A DNA stretch of 64,000 nt from Manganibacter manganicus (lineage in GTDB: Bacteria; Pseudomonadota; Alphaproteobacteria; Rhizobiales; Rhizobiaceae): contig NZ_MDET01000034.1 of assembly GCF_002075885.1 (NCBI RefSeq), forward strand, positions 124,001 through 188,000, read 5' to 3'. Position 1 is the stretch's first letter, and each line of letters starts with the position of its first letter. Shown here piece after piece: positions 1-8,842 of the stretch. The notes below the pieces were generated by a model. It worked only from the letters and a program-made list of their open reading frames with translations, was not told where the DNA came from and made no database searches. The translations under genes and the position numbers were made by a program.

Positions 1-809
1 GATTGTTCGCCGCCAGCGTCACGGATGATCGTGGGGATCATGGCGGAGATCGCCGCCAGCCCTGCAAAGGCGTCCGAACGCATATCCATCGGTGTGGTGC
101 CGGAATGATTGGCTCTGCCGGTCAGCGTCACCTGCCAATGGCAGATGCCGGAAACCGACTCGACGATCCCGATCGACTTTCCCGACGCCTCAAGAATCGG
201 ACCCTGCTCGACATGCAGTTCCAGGAAGGCCCTGATTGATCCGGGCGGCCTCGCGGCCTGAATGATCCGCGCCGGGTCAAGGCCGTGCGCGATCATTGCC
301 TGCGACAGTTTCAAACCGTCGGCATCGGCGGCCTTGTCGATCCACGCATGGTCGATCTGACCGGCGATTGCTTGCGAACCCAGCATGCCGCCGAAGCGGC
401 CTTCCTCGTCGCTTGTCGCAACCACTTCGATGGGAATGCCAGGCTCCAGGCCGGCCTCGTGGATGGCGCGCACGCTTTCCAGCGCCACGCAGACGCCCAG
501 CGCGCCGTCGAAAGCGCCGCCATCGCGCACCGTATCGAGGTGCGATCCGATCATGATCGCCGGCCCGGCTTTACTGCCGAGGCGGCCGAAAAGATTCCCC
601 GCGCCGTCACGGCGCACGGCAAGTCCCGATTCCGTCATCTGATCGGCGAACCAGCGCCGTACCGCCATGTCGGCTTCGGAGAAGGCAGGACGATTAAAAC
701 CGCCCGTTACCATCGAGCGGCCGAACGAATTGACGCCGTCGAGCAGGCGGCGCAGCCGCTCGCTGTCGATCCGGGGGGATTGTAAGGCGTCCGTCATTTC
801 ACGATGCAT
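1..809 (-). CDS. M20-family amidohydrolase (N-carbamoyl-L-amino acid hydrolase / allantoate amidohydrolase type), truncated at the window edge
   Basis: About 269 residues of the N-terminal part are present; the gene runs off the left end. Visible motifs are GSHLDTVRDGG (first metal-binding His/Asp), SDEEGRFGG (Glu ligand/base pair), LELHVEQGP (metal His and Glu) and GRANHSGTTPMD (dimerisation-domain substrate loop). These define the hydantoinase/carbamoylase branch of peptidase family M20, which hydrolyses N-carbamoyl amino acids, ureidoglycolate or allantoate in the cytoplasm. Two in-frame ATGs (809 and 797) could start it and neither has a strong ribosome site. It is divergent from a peptide-type ABC transporter, so the transporter probably imports its substrate or a precursor. 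The exact substrate cannot be read from the sequence. Confidence 0.85.
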   Translation of the reverse strand, partial: MHREMTDALQSPRIDSERLRRLLDGVNSFGRSMVTGGFNRPAFSEADMAVRRWFADQMTESGLAVRRDGAGNLFGRLGSKAGPAIMIGSHLDTVRDGGAFDGALGVCVALESVRAIHEAGLEPGIPIEVVATSDEEGRFGGMLGSQAIAGQIDHAWIDKAADADGLKLSQAMIAHGLDPARIIQAARPPGSIRAFLELHVEQGPILEASGKSIGIVESVSGICHWQVTLTGRANHSGTTPMDMRSDAFAGLAAISAMIPTIIRDAGGEQ

Positions 810-834
810 GTCGTCAATTTATAATAATCAAATA

Positions 835-847
835 TTGCATTCTGCAA
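835..847. promoter_or_regulatory. Inverted repeat TTGCA-N3-TGCAA between divergent genes
   Basis: A perfect 5+5 dyad lies in the AT-rich 143-bp gap between the divergent M20 hydrolase (start 809) and the ABC binding protein (start 953). Its size suits a GntR/FadR-type operator, and such a regulator is encoded at 6649-7428 at the end of the transporter operon. The link is inferred from position only. Confidence 0.4.
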
Positions 848-952
848 AATAATCATGATTAATTGGTCGAGACAAGGGCCGACTGACGTCTGTGGCCGGT
901 CATTCGAGCGCAGACATTGTTCAAAGGCCGGCATCGATAAAGGGAGGTGTTC

Positions 953-2533
953 ATGAAGAGTGCAGTCTTGTCGCGAGCGCTCGCAGCGGGAATAGTTGCA
1001 CTGGCGGTCGTCATGTCCGCCGCAATCACGCCGGCGCGCGCCCAAACGCCGCCGAACGTGCTGATCGTCGGCCAGATCGCGGAACCGAAGTCGCTGGACC
1101 CGGCAGTCGATACGGCCGTCAACGATTTCCGCATCCTGTTGAATGTCTATGACGGGCTCGTGCGCTACAAGGACGGCACGCTGGAGCCGGAGCCCGGTTT
1201 GGCGACGAGTTGGACCATCTCGCCCGATGGCAAGGTCTATACCTTTAAGCTGCGCGAGAGCGTCAAGTTCCAGGACGGAACCCCGTTCAACGCCGAAGCG
1301 GTCAAATTCAATTTCGACCGCATGCTCGACAAGAACGGCCCGTATTACGACACCGGCCCGTTCCCGCTGGCGTCCTTCTTTTCCGCCGTCGACAAGGTGA
1401 AGGTCATCGACGATCTGACGGTCGAGTTTGACCTGAAAGAGCCCTATGCGCCGTTTCTGTCCAATCTTGCCTATCCGACCGGTCTCATCGTCTCACCCGC
1501 GGCGGTGAAGAAATACGGCAAGGATTTCGGCCGCCACCCGGTCGGCACCGGCGCTTATATGTTCCAGGAATGGGTTTCGAACCAGAAGGTCGTGTTGACG
1601 AAGAATCCGGATTACTGGGATGGCTCTCCGGCGCTGGAAGCCGTTGTCTTCAGGCCGATCACCGACGCCAATACGCGCGTCGCCGCGATGCTTTCGGGCG
1701 AAATCGACGTCATGGTCGAAGTGCCCCCGGACAGCCTTTCGCAGTTTCGCGACAATCCGGCTTTCAAGGTGTACGAGCAGGCCGGGCCGCATGTCTGGTT
1801 CCTCATCCTCAATATGAAGGAAGGGCCATTTGCGGATAAGAAGGTCCGCCAGGCGGTCAACTACGCCATCAACAAGGAAACGCTGGTGAACAACGTGCTT
1901 CAAGGCACGGCCACGGTCGCTGCCGGGCCGACGCCGCCCGCCTTCGGGTGGGCCTACGACAAGAAGCTGAAGCCCTATCCCTATGATCCGGAAAAAGCCA
2001 AGGAACTGCTGAAGGAGGCCGGTTACGACGGCCAGGAGATCACCTTCTATGTCACCGAGGGCGGATCGGGCATGCTGGAGCCGGTGGCCATGGCGACGGC
2101 GATCCAGGCCGATCTGGCTGCCGTTGGCATGAAGGTCAAGATCGAAACCTATGAGTGGAACACTTTCCTCTCCAAGGTCAATGCCGGGCTCGACAGCAAG
2201 GCGGACATGGCGGAGATGGCCTGGATGACCAATGATCCGGATACGTTGCCCTACCTGACGCTGCGCACCGATGCATGGCCAAAGAAGGGCGGGTTCAATT
2301 CGGGCTATTACTCGAATCCGGAAGTGGACAAACTGCTCGAAGAGGCTCGCACGAGCACCGATCAGGCAAAGCGCGCCGAACTCTACAAGCAGATGCAGCA
2401 GATCGTCCATGACGATGCGCCATGGGCCTTCATCGCCAATTGGAAACAGAACGCGGTAACGTCCGCCAATGTCGAAGGCTTCGCGTTGCAGCCATCTTTC
2501 TTCCTGATGCTGCAACACGTCCAGAAGCAATAG
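953..2533 (+). CDS. ABC transporter substrate-binding protein, family 5 (peptide/glutathione/opine type)
   Basis: A 526-residue periplasmic solute receptor. A signal peptide with a hydrophobic stretch and an Ala-Arg-Ala-Gln cleavage region occupies about residues 1-31. The mature part has the family-5 pattern: a SLDPAVDT strand, an RESVKFQDGTPFNAE block and the HPVGTGAYMF block. The start is ATG 953, preceded by AGGGAGGTG at 941-949; a GTG two codons upstream lies inside that ribosome site and is unlikely. It heads a binding protein - DppB - DppC/DppD - DppF operon. Family 5 binds peptides, glutathione, opines, nickel or oligosaccharides; the adjacent M20 amidohydrolase favours an amide or amino-acid derivative. 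Confidence 0.9.
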   Translation: MKSAVLSRALAAGIVALAVVMSAAITPARAQTPPNVLIVGQIAEPKSLDPAVDTAVNDFRILLNVYDGLVRYKDGTLEPEPGLATSWTISPDGKVYTFKLRESVKFQDGTPFNAEAVKFNFDRMLDKNGPYYDTGPFPLASFFSAVDKVKVIDDLTVEFDLKEPYAPFLSNLAYPTGLIVSPAAVKKYGKDFGRHPVGTGAYMFQEWVSNQKVVLTKNPDYWDGSPALEAVVFRPITDANTRVAAMLSGEIDVMVEVPPDSLSQFRDNPAFKVYEQAGPHVWFLILNMKEGPFADKKVRQAVNYAINKETLVNNVLQGTATVAAGPTPPAFGWAYDKKLKPYPYDPEKAKELLKEAGYDGQEITFYVTEGGSGMLEPVAMATAIQADLAAVGMKVKIETYEWNTFLSKVNAGLDSKADMAEMAWMTNDPDTLPYLTLRTDAWPKKGGFNSGYYSNPEVDKLLEEARTSTDQAKRAELYKQMQQIVHDDAPWAFIANWKQNAVTSANVEGFALQPSFFLMLQHVQKQ

Positions 2534-2585
2534 CGCATCCGAGGCCGGCGGCCTTCCCCGCCGGCCGCCTCGCAAGAGTGGCTTG

Positions 2586-3533
2586 ATGGCTGCCTACATC
2601 TTCAGGCGTCTGCTTGCCGCCATCCCCGTCCTGTTCGGGCTGACGGTGATCGTCTTCTTCATCATGAAGCTGATCCCTGGCGATCCGGCGACCGCCATTC
2701 TCGGTTCATACGCCACGCCGGAAAACGTCGCGCGGATCAATGCCGAACTCGGCCTCGACAAGCCGATGCTGCAGCAATATGTGATCTGGCTCGGCAACAT
2801 ATTGCATGGCGATTTTGGCCGCTCCTATTCGCTCAACAAGCCTGTGCTCGACGAGGTGCTCGGCCGTTTCTCGGCGACGCTGATCCTTGCCGGAACGGCG
2901 CTGGTGCTGTGTTCGATCCTCGGTCTGGTTGTAGGTATTGTCTCTGCGGTGCGCCAGTTCGGTTGGGCGGACAGGATCCTGACATTCATCGTCCTGATCG
3001 GCATTTCCACGCCGTCCTTTTTCCTGGGCCTTCTTCTGATCCTGTTCTTCGCCGTCAAGACAAGGCTGTTTCCGGCAAGCGGCATGTATGCCATCTATGG
3101 CGGGGGCGGCATCCTCGACCTCATCCATCATCTGACGCTTCCCGCGATAACGCTTGCCATTGTGGCGACCGGCGTCATCGCCCGCCTGACACGTACCTCG
3201 ATGCTGGAAGTGCTGCGTCAGGATTATATCCGCACGGCGCGTGCGAAAGGCCTTTCCGAACGCAAGGTGGTCATGAAGCATGCCTTCAAGGCGGCGCTCG
3301 TCAGCGTCGTTCCGGTGATCGGCATTCAGGCCGGTTTCGTATTGGGGGGCGCAGTCTATATCGAGACGGTGTTCCAGTGGCCGGGGATCGGTTCGATGCT
3401 CGTTACGGCGATTTCCACCCGTGACCTTCTGCTTGTGCAGGGCGGCGTTCTCGTGGTCGCGGCTTCCTATGTCATCTTCAATCTGATCGCCGACGCCGTG
3501 CAGACGATGCTCGACCCGAGGCTGCGCCGATGA
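2586..3533 (+). CDS. ABC transporter permease, DppB/GsiC type
   Basis: A 315-residue inner-membrane permease with about six membrane segments, beginning with the typical MAAYIFRRLLAAIPVLFG helix. The cytoplasmic coupling loop reads DYIRTARAKGLSERKVVMKH, the EAA-type signature of the binding-protein-dependent transport family. Start ATG 2586 is chosen over the TTG one codon earlier. It follows the binding protein by 52 bases and overlaps the next permease by four bases (ATGA), so the two are translationally coupled. It forms the transmembrane pore together with the DppC domain of the next gene. Confidence 0.92.
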   Translation: MAAYIFRRLLAAIPVLFGLTVIVFFIMKLIPGDPATAILGSYATPENVARINAELGLDKPMLQQYVIWLGNILHGDFGRSYSLNKPVLDEVLGRFSATLILAGTALVLCSILGLVVGIVSAVRQFGWADRILTFIVLIGISTPSFFLGLLLILFFAVKTRLFPASGMYAIYGGGGILDLIHHLTLPAITLAIVATGVIARLTRTSMLEVLRQDYIRTARAKGLSERKVVMKHAFKAALVSVVPVIGIQAGFVLGGAVYIETVFQWPGIGSMLVTAISTRDLLLVQGGVLVVAASYVIFNLIADAVQTMLDPRLRR

Positions 3534-5476
3534 CAGATCACACTGAAGCCTCACCGACGCCGAAAACCAGGACAAACCGTCCCGGCGCGTTTGCGCTGCT
3601 TGTCAACAATCGGCTCGCTGCCGGCGGCCTGCTGGTCCTTGGCGTTCTCGTGATCACGGCTCTCGCCGCGCCCATCCTGCCGCTTGCCGACCCGAATGCG
3701 ACCGCACCTGCCGATCGGCTGCATCTGCCGTTCACGCCGAACCATCCGTTCGGCACCGACATGCTCGGTCGCGACATTCTCTCGCGGCTGATATGGGGCA
3801 CGCGCGTAAGCCTGGCTGTCGGCGTTTCCGCGACGCTGATCGCGGCATTTTTCGGTTCGTTGATCGGGCTGATCGCCGGCTTCAGCAGCAAGCGCGTCGA
3901 TTCCGTCCTGATGCGCGGCATCGACATGGTGATGGCTTTTCCATACATCCTGCTTGCGCTGTCGATTGTCGCCGTTCTCGGCCCTGGCCTCATCAATGCG
4001 CTTTACGCCATCGCCGTGGTCAATATCCCGTTTTTCGCCCGCAATATCCGCGGCATCACGCTGGGCCTGTCGCGGCGAGAGTTCGTCGATGCGGCGCGTC
4101 TTTCCGGTAAATCGCGCCCGCATATTCTCTTGAGCGAAATCCTGCCGAATGTGCTTCCGGTCATCGTTATCACCATGTCCACCACGATCGGCTGGATGAT
4201 CATCGAAACCGCTGGCCTGTCCTTTCTCGGGCTTGGCGCTCAGCCGCCGCAAGCCGACCTGGGGTCGATGCTCGGCGAGGGCCGAAAAATTCTCTTCACC
4301 TATCCGCATGTCTCGCTTGTGCCCGGCGTGATGATCTTTGCATTGGTGATGAGCATCAATCTGATCGGCGACGGCGTCCGCGATATCCTCGATCCAAGGC
4401 TGCGGTCGGGTGCGTTGGCCCGGCCGGTGGCCCGCACCGCTGTCGCCCGCAGCCGCAAGCCGGACACAAGGCCGCTGATGGAGGCCACGGTTCTCGACGT
4501 GAAGAACCTGAGGACGGAATTCCGGATCGGATCAACCGTTCTAAAAGCTGTCGGCGGTGTCGATCTGCACCTCATGCCAGGCGAATGTCTGGGGTTGGTG
4601 GGCGAATCCGGTTCCGGCAAGTCGGTGACGGCGATGTCGATCATGGGGTTGGTGCCGACCCCTCCGGGCGAGATTGCCGGAGGCTCGATCTTCTATCGTG
4701 GAGAGGATCTGGTTGCCGCCAAAGACAGCCGCATCCGGGTGCTGCGCGGCGGTGCGGTCAGCCATGTATTCCAGGATCCGCTATCGACGCTGCATCCGCT
4801 CTTCACCATCGCCGACCAACTCATCGAGACAATCCTGGCCCACCAACCGATGAGCAGGACCGAGGCTCGCGACCACGCGCTAGACCTGCTGAAGCAGGTC
4901 CGCATCTCCAATCCGGATGAGCGGCTCAATGCCTATCCGCATGAACTCTCCGGCGGCATGCGCCAGCGCGTCTGCATCGCAATGGCGCTTGCCAATGACA
5001 CCGAAATCATCATCGCCGACGAGCCGACGACGGCGCTCGACGTCACCGTACAGGCGCAGGTGCTGGCGCTGATGGACAATCTCCGCCGCGAGAAGAATGC
5101 GGCAATCCTGTTCATTACCCATGATTTCGGCGTCGTTTCGGCGATCTGTGACCGGGTTGCGGTGATGTATGCCGGGCGAATCGTCGAGACGGGCAGGACA
5201 GAAGATATTTTGAACTCACCGGCCCATCCATACACGCGCAAGCTGATCGACTGCGTTCCTGTGCTTGGCGAGCCGGAACGTCGCCTCGAGGCGATAGAGG
5301 GCTTGCCGCCGAGCGTTGACGACCTGCCGCGGGGTTGCGCCTTCGCGCCGCGCTGTCCTTATGCCGATGCCGATTGCCGGCACGGCGATATCGCGCTCAC
5401 GGCAACCAATGGCGGTCGTGCCGTCCGTTGCATCCATCCGCTTGCACAAACCACCGAGGAGACCGTCGTTGGATAA
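3530..5476 (+). CDS. Fused ABC permease (DppC type) and ATP-binding protein (DppD type)
   Basis: One 648-residue ORF joins two subunits normally made separately. Residues 1 to about 290 form a DppC permease with FGTDMLGRDILSRL near the N-terminus, an EAA loop (VDAARLSGKSRPHILL) and the LGLGAQPP motif. After a basic Ala/Arg-rich linker (about 291-316) comes a DppD ATPase with Walker A GESGSGKS at 358-365, signature LSGGMRQR, Walker B IIIADEPTTALD and the C-terminal cysteine-containing oligopeptide-transporter extension (GCAFAPRCPYADADC). An internal ATG at 4478 (residue 317), preceded by AAGG, could also release a free ATPase. Such fusions occur in some rhizobia. The frame is continuous, so this is not a frameshift artefact. 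Confidence 0.9.
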   Translation: MTDHTEASPTPKTRTNRPGAFALLVNNRLAAGGLLVLGVLVITALAAPILPLADPNATAPADRLHLPFTPNHPFGTDMLGRDILSRLIWGTRVSLAVGVSATLIAAFFGSLIGLIAGFSSKRVDSVLMRGIDMVMAFPYILLALSIVAVLGPGLINALYAIAVVNIPFFARNIRGITLGLSRREFVDAARLSGKSRPHILLSEILPNVLPVIVITMSTTIGWMIIETAGLSFLGLGAQPPQADLGSMLGEGRKILFTYPHVSLVPGVMIFALVMSINLIGDGVRDILDPRLRSGALARPVARTAVARSRKPDTRPLMEATVLDVKNLRTEFRIGSTVLKAVGGVDLHLMPGECLGLVGESGSGKSVTAMSIMGLVPTPPGEIAGGSIFYRGEDLVAAKDSRIRVLRGGAVSHVFQDPLSTLHPLFTIADQLIETILAHQPMSRTEARDHALDLLKQVRISNPDERLNAYPHELSGGMRQRVCIAMALANDTEIIIADEPTTALDVTVQAQVLALMDNLRREKNAAILFITHDFGVVSAICDRVAVMYAGRIVETGRTEDILNSPAHPYTRKLIDCVPVLGEPERRLEAIEGLPPSVDDLPRGCAFAPRCPYADADCRHGDIALTATNGGRAVRCIHPLAQTTEETVVG

Positions 5477-6449
5477 TGCCGGATCGGTTTTGATGTCCGT
5501 CACCAATGTCGACCGCTTCTTCGGCGGCGGCAAAACGCTGACGCGACGCGAGCGCCCGAAGCTGCACGCGCTGTCGGATGTCACGCTGGATATCAGGCGC
5601 GGCGAGACGCTTGGAATTGTCGGCGAATCCGGCTGCGGGAAATCGACGCTTGCCCGTCTCCTTGTCGGGCTGGATCGGCCGACGGGAGGGACAATCCGTT
5701 TCCAGACAGAAGATGTTGCCGCCACTGCGGCCCGCGCACCGCGGGCATTGGCGCAAAAGATCCAGTTCGTCTTTCAGGATCCGGTATCTTCGCTCAATCC
5801 ACGCAAGACAATCCGCGCCATCTTGAATGCACCGCTTGTTCATCTGCTCGGACTGGACCGAGCTGCGCGCCGCAAGCGGCTGACCGAACTGATGGACTCC
5901 GTCAATCTGCGTCCCGAGTTTCTCGACCGCTACCCGCATGAGTTTTCCGGCGGGCAGGCCCAGCGTATCGGCATCGCAAGGGCGCTTGCCGCCAATCCGG
6001 AACTGATCGTGCTGGATGAGCCGGTCTCGGCGCTCGACGTTTCCGTTCAGGCTCAAGTGCTCAATATTCTCGATGAGCTGAAGCGCGGTTTTTCACTGAC
6101 CTATGTGTTTATCAGCCATGATCTTTCAGTGATCGAAAGTGTCAGCGACCGCGTGGTCGTCCTCTATTTCGGCCGTATTGCAGAGATCGGCAGCGCCGGA
6201 TCCATCTTTCGCAATCCGCGGCATCAATATACCAAGCTGCTGCTGAATTCGGCGCCTGCGCCCGGCCGCAGATCGACCTTTGCCGAGGATGCGGAAACGG
6301 AATTGCCCGATCCCTTCCATCCGCCAAAGGGCTGCGCCTTCGCTGCCCGGTGCCCTCGGGCCGACGACATGTGCCGTGCCTCCCGGCCGCCGCTTCAGCC
6401 CGCGCCAGACAGTTCGGGACATCTGGCGGCTTGTTATCATCCCGGCTAG
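5469..6449 (+). CDS. ABC transporter ATP-binding protein, DppF/OppF type
   Basis: The second ATPase of the peptide-type transporter. Walker A is GESGCGKS, the signature is FSGGQAQR, Walker B is LIVLDEPVSALDVS, and the OppF-like tail has GCAFAARCPRADDMC. The start is probably TTG 5469, because GAGGAG lies seven bases upstream inside the end of the preceding gene; ATG 5493 is the alternative. TTG gives 326 residues. It overlaps the upstream fusion gene by eight bases and completes the operon. The stop codon lies in the first base pairs of a long palindrome, which may also act as a transcription terminator. Confidence 0.9.
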   Translation: MDNAGSVLMSVTNVDRFFGGGKTLTRRERPKLHALSDVTLDIRRGETLGIVGESGCGKSTLARLLVGLDRPTGGTIRFQTEDVAATAARAPRALAQKIQFVFQDPVSSLNPRKTIRAILNAPLVHLLGLDRAARRKRLTELMDSVNLRPEFLDRYPHEFSGGQAQRIGIARALAANPELIVLDEPVSALDVSVQAQVLNILDELKRGFSLTYVFISHDLSVIESVSDRVVVLYFGRIAEIGSAGSIFRNPRHQYTKLLLNSAPAPGRRSTFAEDAETELPDPFHPPKGCAFAARCPRADDMCRASRPPLQPAPDSSGHLAACYHPG

Positions 6450-6524
6450 TGGTTTGATTCAGACATTTGCATCCGTCTTATGCAAGGCGCTCAGGCAAAA
6501 ATGTCTGAATCATAAAACCACTAG
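6446..6524. repeat. Long imperfect palindrome (copy 1 of a tandem pair)
   Basis: The left arm begins CTAGTGGTTTGATTCAGACA (from 6446) and the right arm ends in its near-complement at 6524, with small insertions in the right arm. The centre contains TTGCAT-N7-ATGCAA. It overlaps the dppF stop codon. It resembles the short palindromic mosaic repeats scattered between rhizobial genes and may end transcription. Confidence 0.75.
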
Positions 6525-6537
6525 CAAAACTATGATT

Positions 6538-6615
6538 CTAGTGGAGCTTTGAATTTGACATTTGAAACGACGCTCGATGCAAACCGGGATGCAAATGTCA
6601 AATTCGCTCCGCTAG
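6538..6615. repeat. Long imperfect palindrome (copy 2 of a tandem pair)
   Basis: The arms are CTAGTGGAGC...GAATTTGACATTTG (from 6538) and its near-complement ending at 6615. It shares the CTAGTGG end and a GACATTTG core with the palindrome 13 bases upstream, so the two look like diverged members of one family of transcribed hairpins. Confidence 0.75.
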
Positions 6616-6648
6616 ATGGCGTGAGGGCATGAGCATGGGGATCACACA

Positions 6649-7428
6649 ATGAGGCTTGACGGCGGGCTCGCTTCGGTAGGGGGGCGACGAAAAAGGTCGG
6701 ACATGATTGCCGACCAGATGCGAGATTTGATCATTAGCAGAGATCTCAAGCCGGGGGACCGGCTGCCGTCCGACTGGCTCGGGAAACTCGAAAGCACCGT
6801 CGCCAAGGGTACGATGCGCGAGGCGATGAAGGCGTTGGAGACGGAAGGCCTGATCCGCCGCCGCACCGGCCCCGGTGGGGGTGCCTTCGTGTCGGCGCTG
6901 TCGGGCGATCAGGCGATCAGGCTTGTCAGCAATCTTTTCTTGTTCCGCCAACCTTCGATCGCCGACATCTACGCGCTGCGCAAGCTGCTTGAACCGGAAC
7001 TGGCCGCGGGGCTTGCAGGCAAGCTTGACGAGCCGGCCTATGCGGCCCTTCAGGCGATGATCCACCTTTACGATCATGAGCCGGCAACGGCAGAGGAGGA
7101 GTTTGCCCAGCGCCTAGCTGAACTCGACTTCCACTCATTGCTCGCCGCGCATTCCGAAAACGCCATTCTCGGCTTTATCTGTATCTTCCTGCATAAGCTG
7201 CTGCACGAACTGGCCGTTTGCCGCGCGATTTACGACAAGCCTAACCCGGCATTGCGAGAAGTTGGGCTTCGGTTCCAGGTTCCGTTGCTTCGGTTCCTGA
7301 GAAACAACGATGCCGATGGCGCACGCGCGCTGATGCTCGGCCACATGATCGAAGCCGAGCAATATATGCTGGAGCGCGCGGAAACCGTACGTCCCCGAAC
7401 GGTTTCGGGCCAATCGTCGATAATTTGA
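6649..7428 (+). CDS. GntR-family transcriptional regulator, FadR/FCD subfamily
   Basis: A 259-residue DNA-binding protein. Residues about 18-85 are a winged helix-turn-helix with IADQMRDLIISRDLKPGDRL and GTMREAMKALETEGLIRRR; the rest is the all-helical FCD ligand domain (DIYALRKLLEPELAAGLA, then ELDFHSLLAAHSENAIL and the terminal His-containing helix LMLGHMIEAEQ). FCD regulators sense carboxylic or amino acids. It lies downstream of a peptide-type transporter and upstream of the NAGGN module, separated from dppF by two palindromes. It probably controls the transporter and the divergent M20 hydrolase, but control of the NAGGN genes is also possible. Confidence 0.88.
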   Translation: MRLDGGLASVGGRRKRSDMIADQMRDLIISRDLKPGDRLPSDWLGKLESTVAKGTMREAMKALETEGLIRRRTGPGGGAFVSALSGDQAIRLVSNLFLFRQPSIADIYALRKLLEPELAAGLAGKLDEPAYAALQAMIHLYDHEPATAEEEFAQRLAELDFHSLLAAHSENAILGFICIFLHKLLHELAVCRAIYDKPNPALREVGLRFQVPLLRFLRNNDADGARALMLGHMIEAEQYMLERAETVRPRTVSGQSSII

Positions 7429-7459
7429 CTGGACCGGACGGTTTTGCCATCACTGCCTG

Positions 7460-8587
7460 ATGGAACCAGATATCCGGATCGATGCCGATTACCTCGTGGC
7501 CTGCCTTAAGGCTCTTCTGTCCATTCCCAGCCCTACCGGCTTCACCGATGAAACCGTGCGTCATACGGCGCGCGAACTGGAGCGGCTGGACCTGGAGGTC
7601 GTGCTGACGCGGCGTGGCGCCATCCGCGCGCGGCGGCCGGGAAGTTCGAAGCGGCCGGCCCGCGGTATCGTTTCTCACCTCGATACGCTGGGTGCCCAGG
7701 TCAAGCTGCTGAAGCCGAACGGGAGGCTGGAACTGGTGCCCATCGGCCATTGGTCGGCGCGTTTCGCCGAGGGCGCCCGCGCTTCGATCTTTTCGTCGAA
7801 GGGCATTTACCGAGGTTCCATTCTTCCGCTGAAAGCGTCGGGCCATACTTTCAATGACGAGGTCGATACCCAGCCAACCGGCTGGCCATATGTAGAGATG
7901 CGTGTCGACGCGGTGGCGGCCAGTCAGGCCGATCTCGCCGAACTCGGCGTCGATGTCGGCGACATCGTCGCGATCGATCCTGCGCCGGAATTTCTGGACA
8001 ACGGGTTCATCGTCTCGCGCCATCTGGATAACAAGGCCGGCGTAGCAGTCATGCTGGCTGCGCTGGAAGCCATGAACCGGCATGGTGTCGAGACGCCGGT
8101 CGACACATACTGGGTCTTTACGATCGGCGAAGAAGTTGGCGTTGGCGCTTCTTCCGCTTTGGTCGCCGACATCGCTTCGCTGGTCGCTGTCGATAATGGG
8201 ACAACGGCGCCCGGCCAGAATTCGTCGGAATTCGGAGTGACGCTTGCGATGGCCGATCAGACCGGCCCATTCGATTATCATCTGAGCAAGAAATTGTTCG
8301 AACTATGCCAGGAATACGCAATTCCTGTGCAGAAGGATGTTTTCCGCTATTATCGCTCCGATGCCGCTTCGGCACTTGAGGCAGGGCATGATGTGCGCAC
8401 TGCGCTGCTTGCCTTCGGTGTCGATGCGTCGCACGGTTATGAGCGCATCCATATCGACGCGCTCGAGTGTATCGCGCGGTTGCTGGTGCATTACGCTGCG
8501 AGCCAGGTGCAGATCGAGCGTGACGCTGAAGAGGTGACGGTAGGTCTGAAGGGTTTTACCCGTCAGAAAATGACGGATGCAAAATAG
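7460..8587 (+). CDS. M42-family metallopeptidase of the NAGGN osmoprotectant system
   Basis: A 375-residue cytoplasmic co-catalytic metallopeptidase. His73 and Asp75 (VSHLDT), Asp190 (SRHLDNKAG), Glu224-Glu225 (TIGEEVGVG) and Asp245 (VAVDNG) match metal ligands and the general base of the M42/aminopeptidase fold. Genes of this type commonly lie beside the N-acetylglutaminylglutamine amide (NAGGN) synthesis genes, as here (asnO and ngg follow). NAGGN is a dipeptide osmoprotectant made by many rhizobia and pseudomonads. A role in turnover of the dipeptide is plausible but inferred. It starts 31 bases after the GntR gene, and a strong terminator separates it from asnO, so it need not be cotranscribed with the biosynthesis genes. 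Confidence 0.85.
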   Translation: MEPDIRIDADYLVACLKALLSIPSPTGFTDETVRHTARELERLDLEVVLTRRGAIRARRPGSSKRPARGIVSHLDTLGAQVKLLKPNGRLELVPIGHWSARFAEGARASIFSSKGIYRGSILPLKASGHTFNDEVDTQPTGWPYVEMRVDAVAASQADLAELGVDVGDIVAIDPAPEFLDNGFIVSRHLDNKAGVAVMLAALEAMNRHGVETPVDTYWVFTIGEEVGVGASSALVADIASLVAVDNGTTAPGQNSSEFGVTLAMADQTGPFDYHLSKKLFELCQEYAIPVQKDVFRYYRSDAASALEAGHDVRTALLAFGVDASHGYERIHIDALECIARLLVHYAASQVQIERDAEEVTVGLKGFTRQKMTDAK

Positions 8588-8679
8588 GATCCGAGCCGGG
8601 CACGCCAACACGAACCGACCGGCTGGCTGACAGGAAATTTTGCCGGAACCATCCGCGCCTTCTCCCGTTAGCTATGAAG

Positions 8680-8707
8680 GCGTCGAGCAGGATCGACGCT
8701 TTTTTTA
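8680..8707 (+). terminator. Rho-independent terminator after the M42 peptidase gene
   Basis: A seven-base-pair perfect stem (GCGTCGA / TCGACGC) with a six-base loop is followed at once by seven or more T residues. It sits 93 bases after the M42 peptidase stop and 136 bases before asnO. Confidence 0.85.
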
Positions 8708-8842
8708 TTCATTGGAGCAGTGGGCATTCTGAGGAATGAAGTCCCGCCGCTCCAGTTTGGTTCCCTAACCGCATTTGTGCGACGCCGGACGAAGCCGTCT
8801 GGTTGCAAAATGCTCTGAACAATGGAGGGTATGAACCTATTC

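Noticed and set aside
1493..2575. A 360-residue frame opposite the first binding protein
   Set aside because: A shadow of the GC-rich coding strand; the opposite frame has a signal peptide, ribosome site and family motifs.
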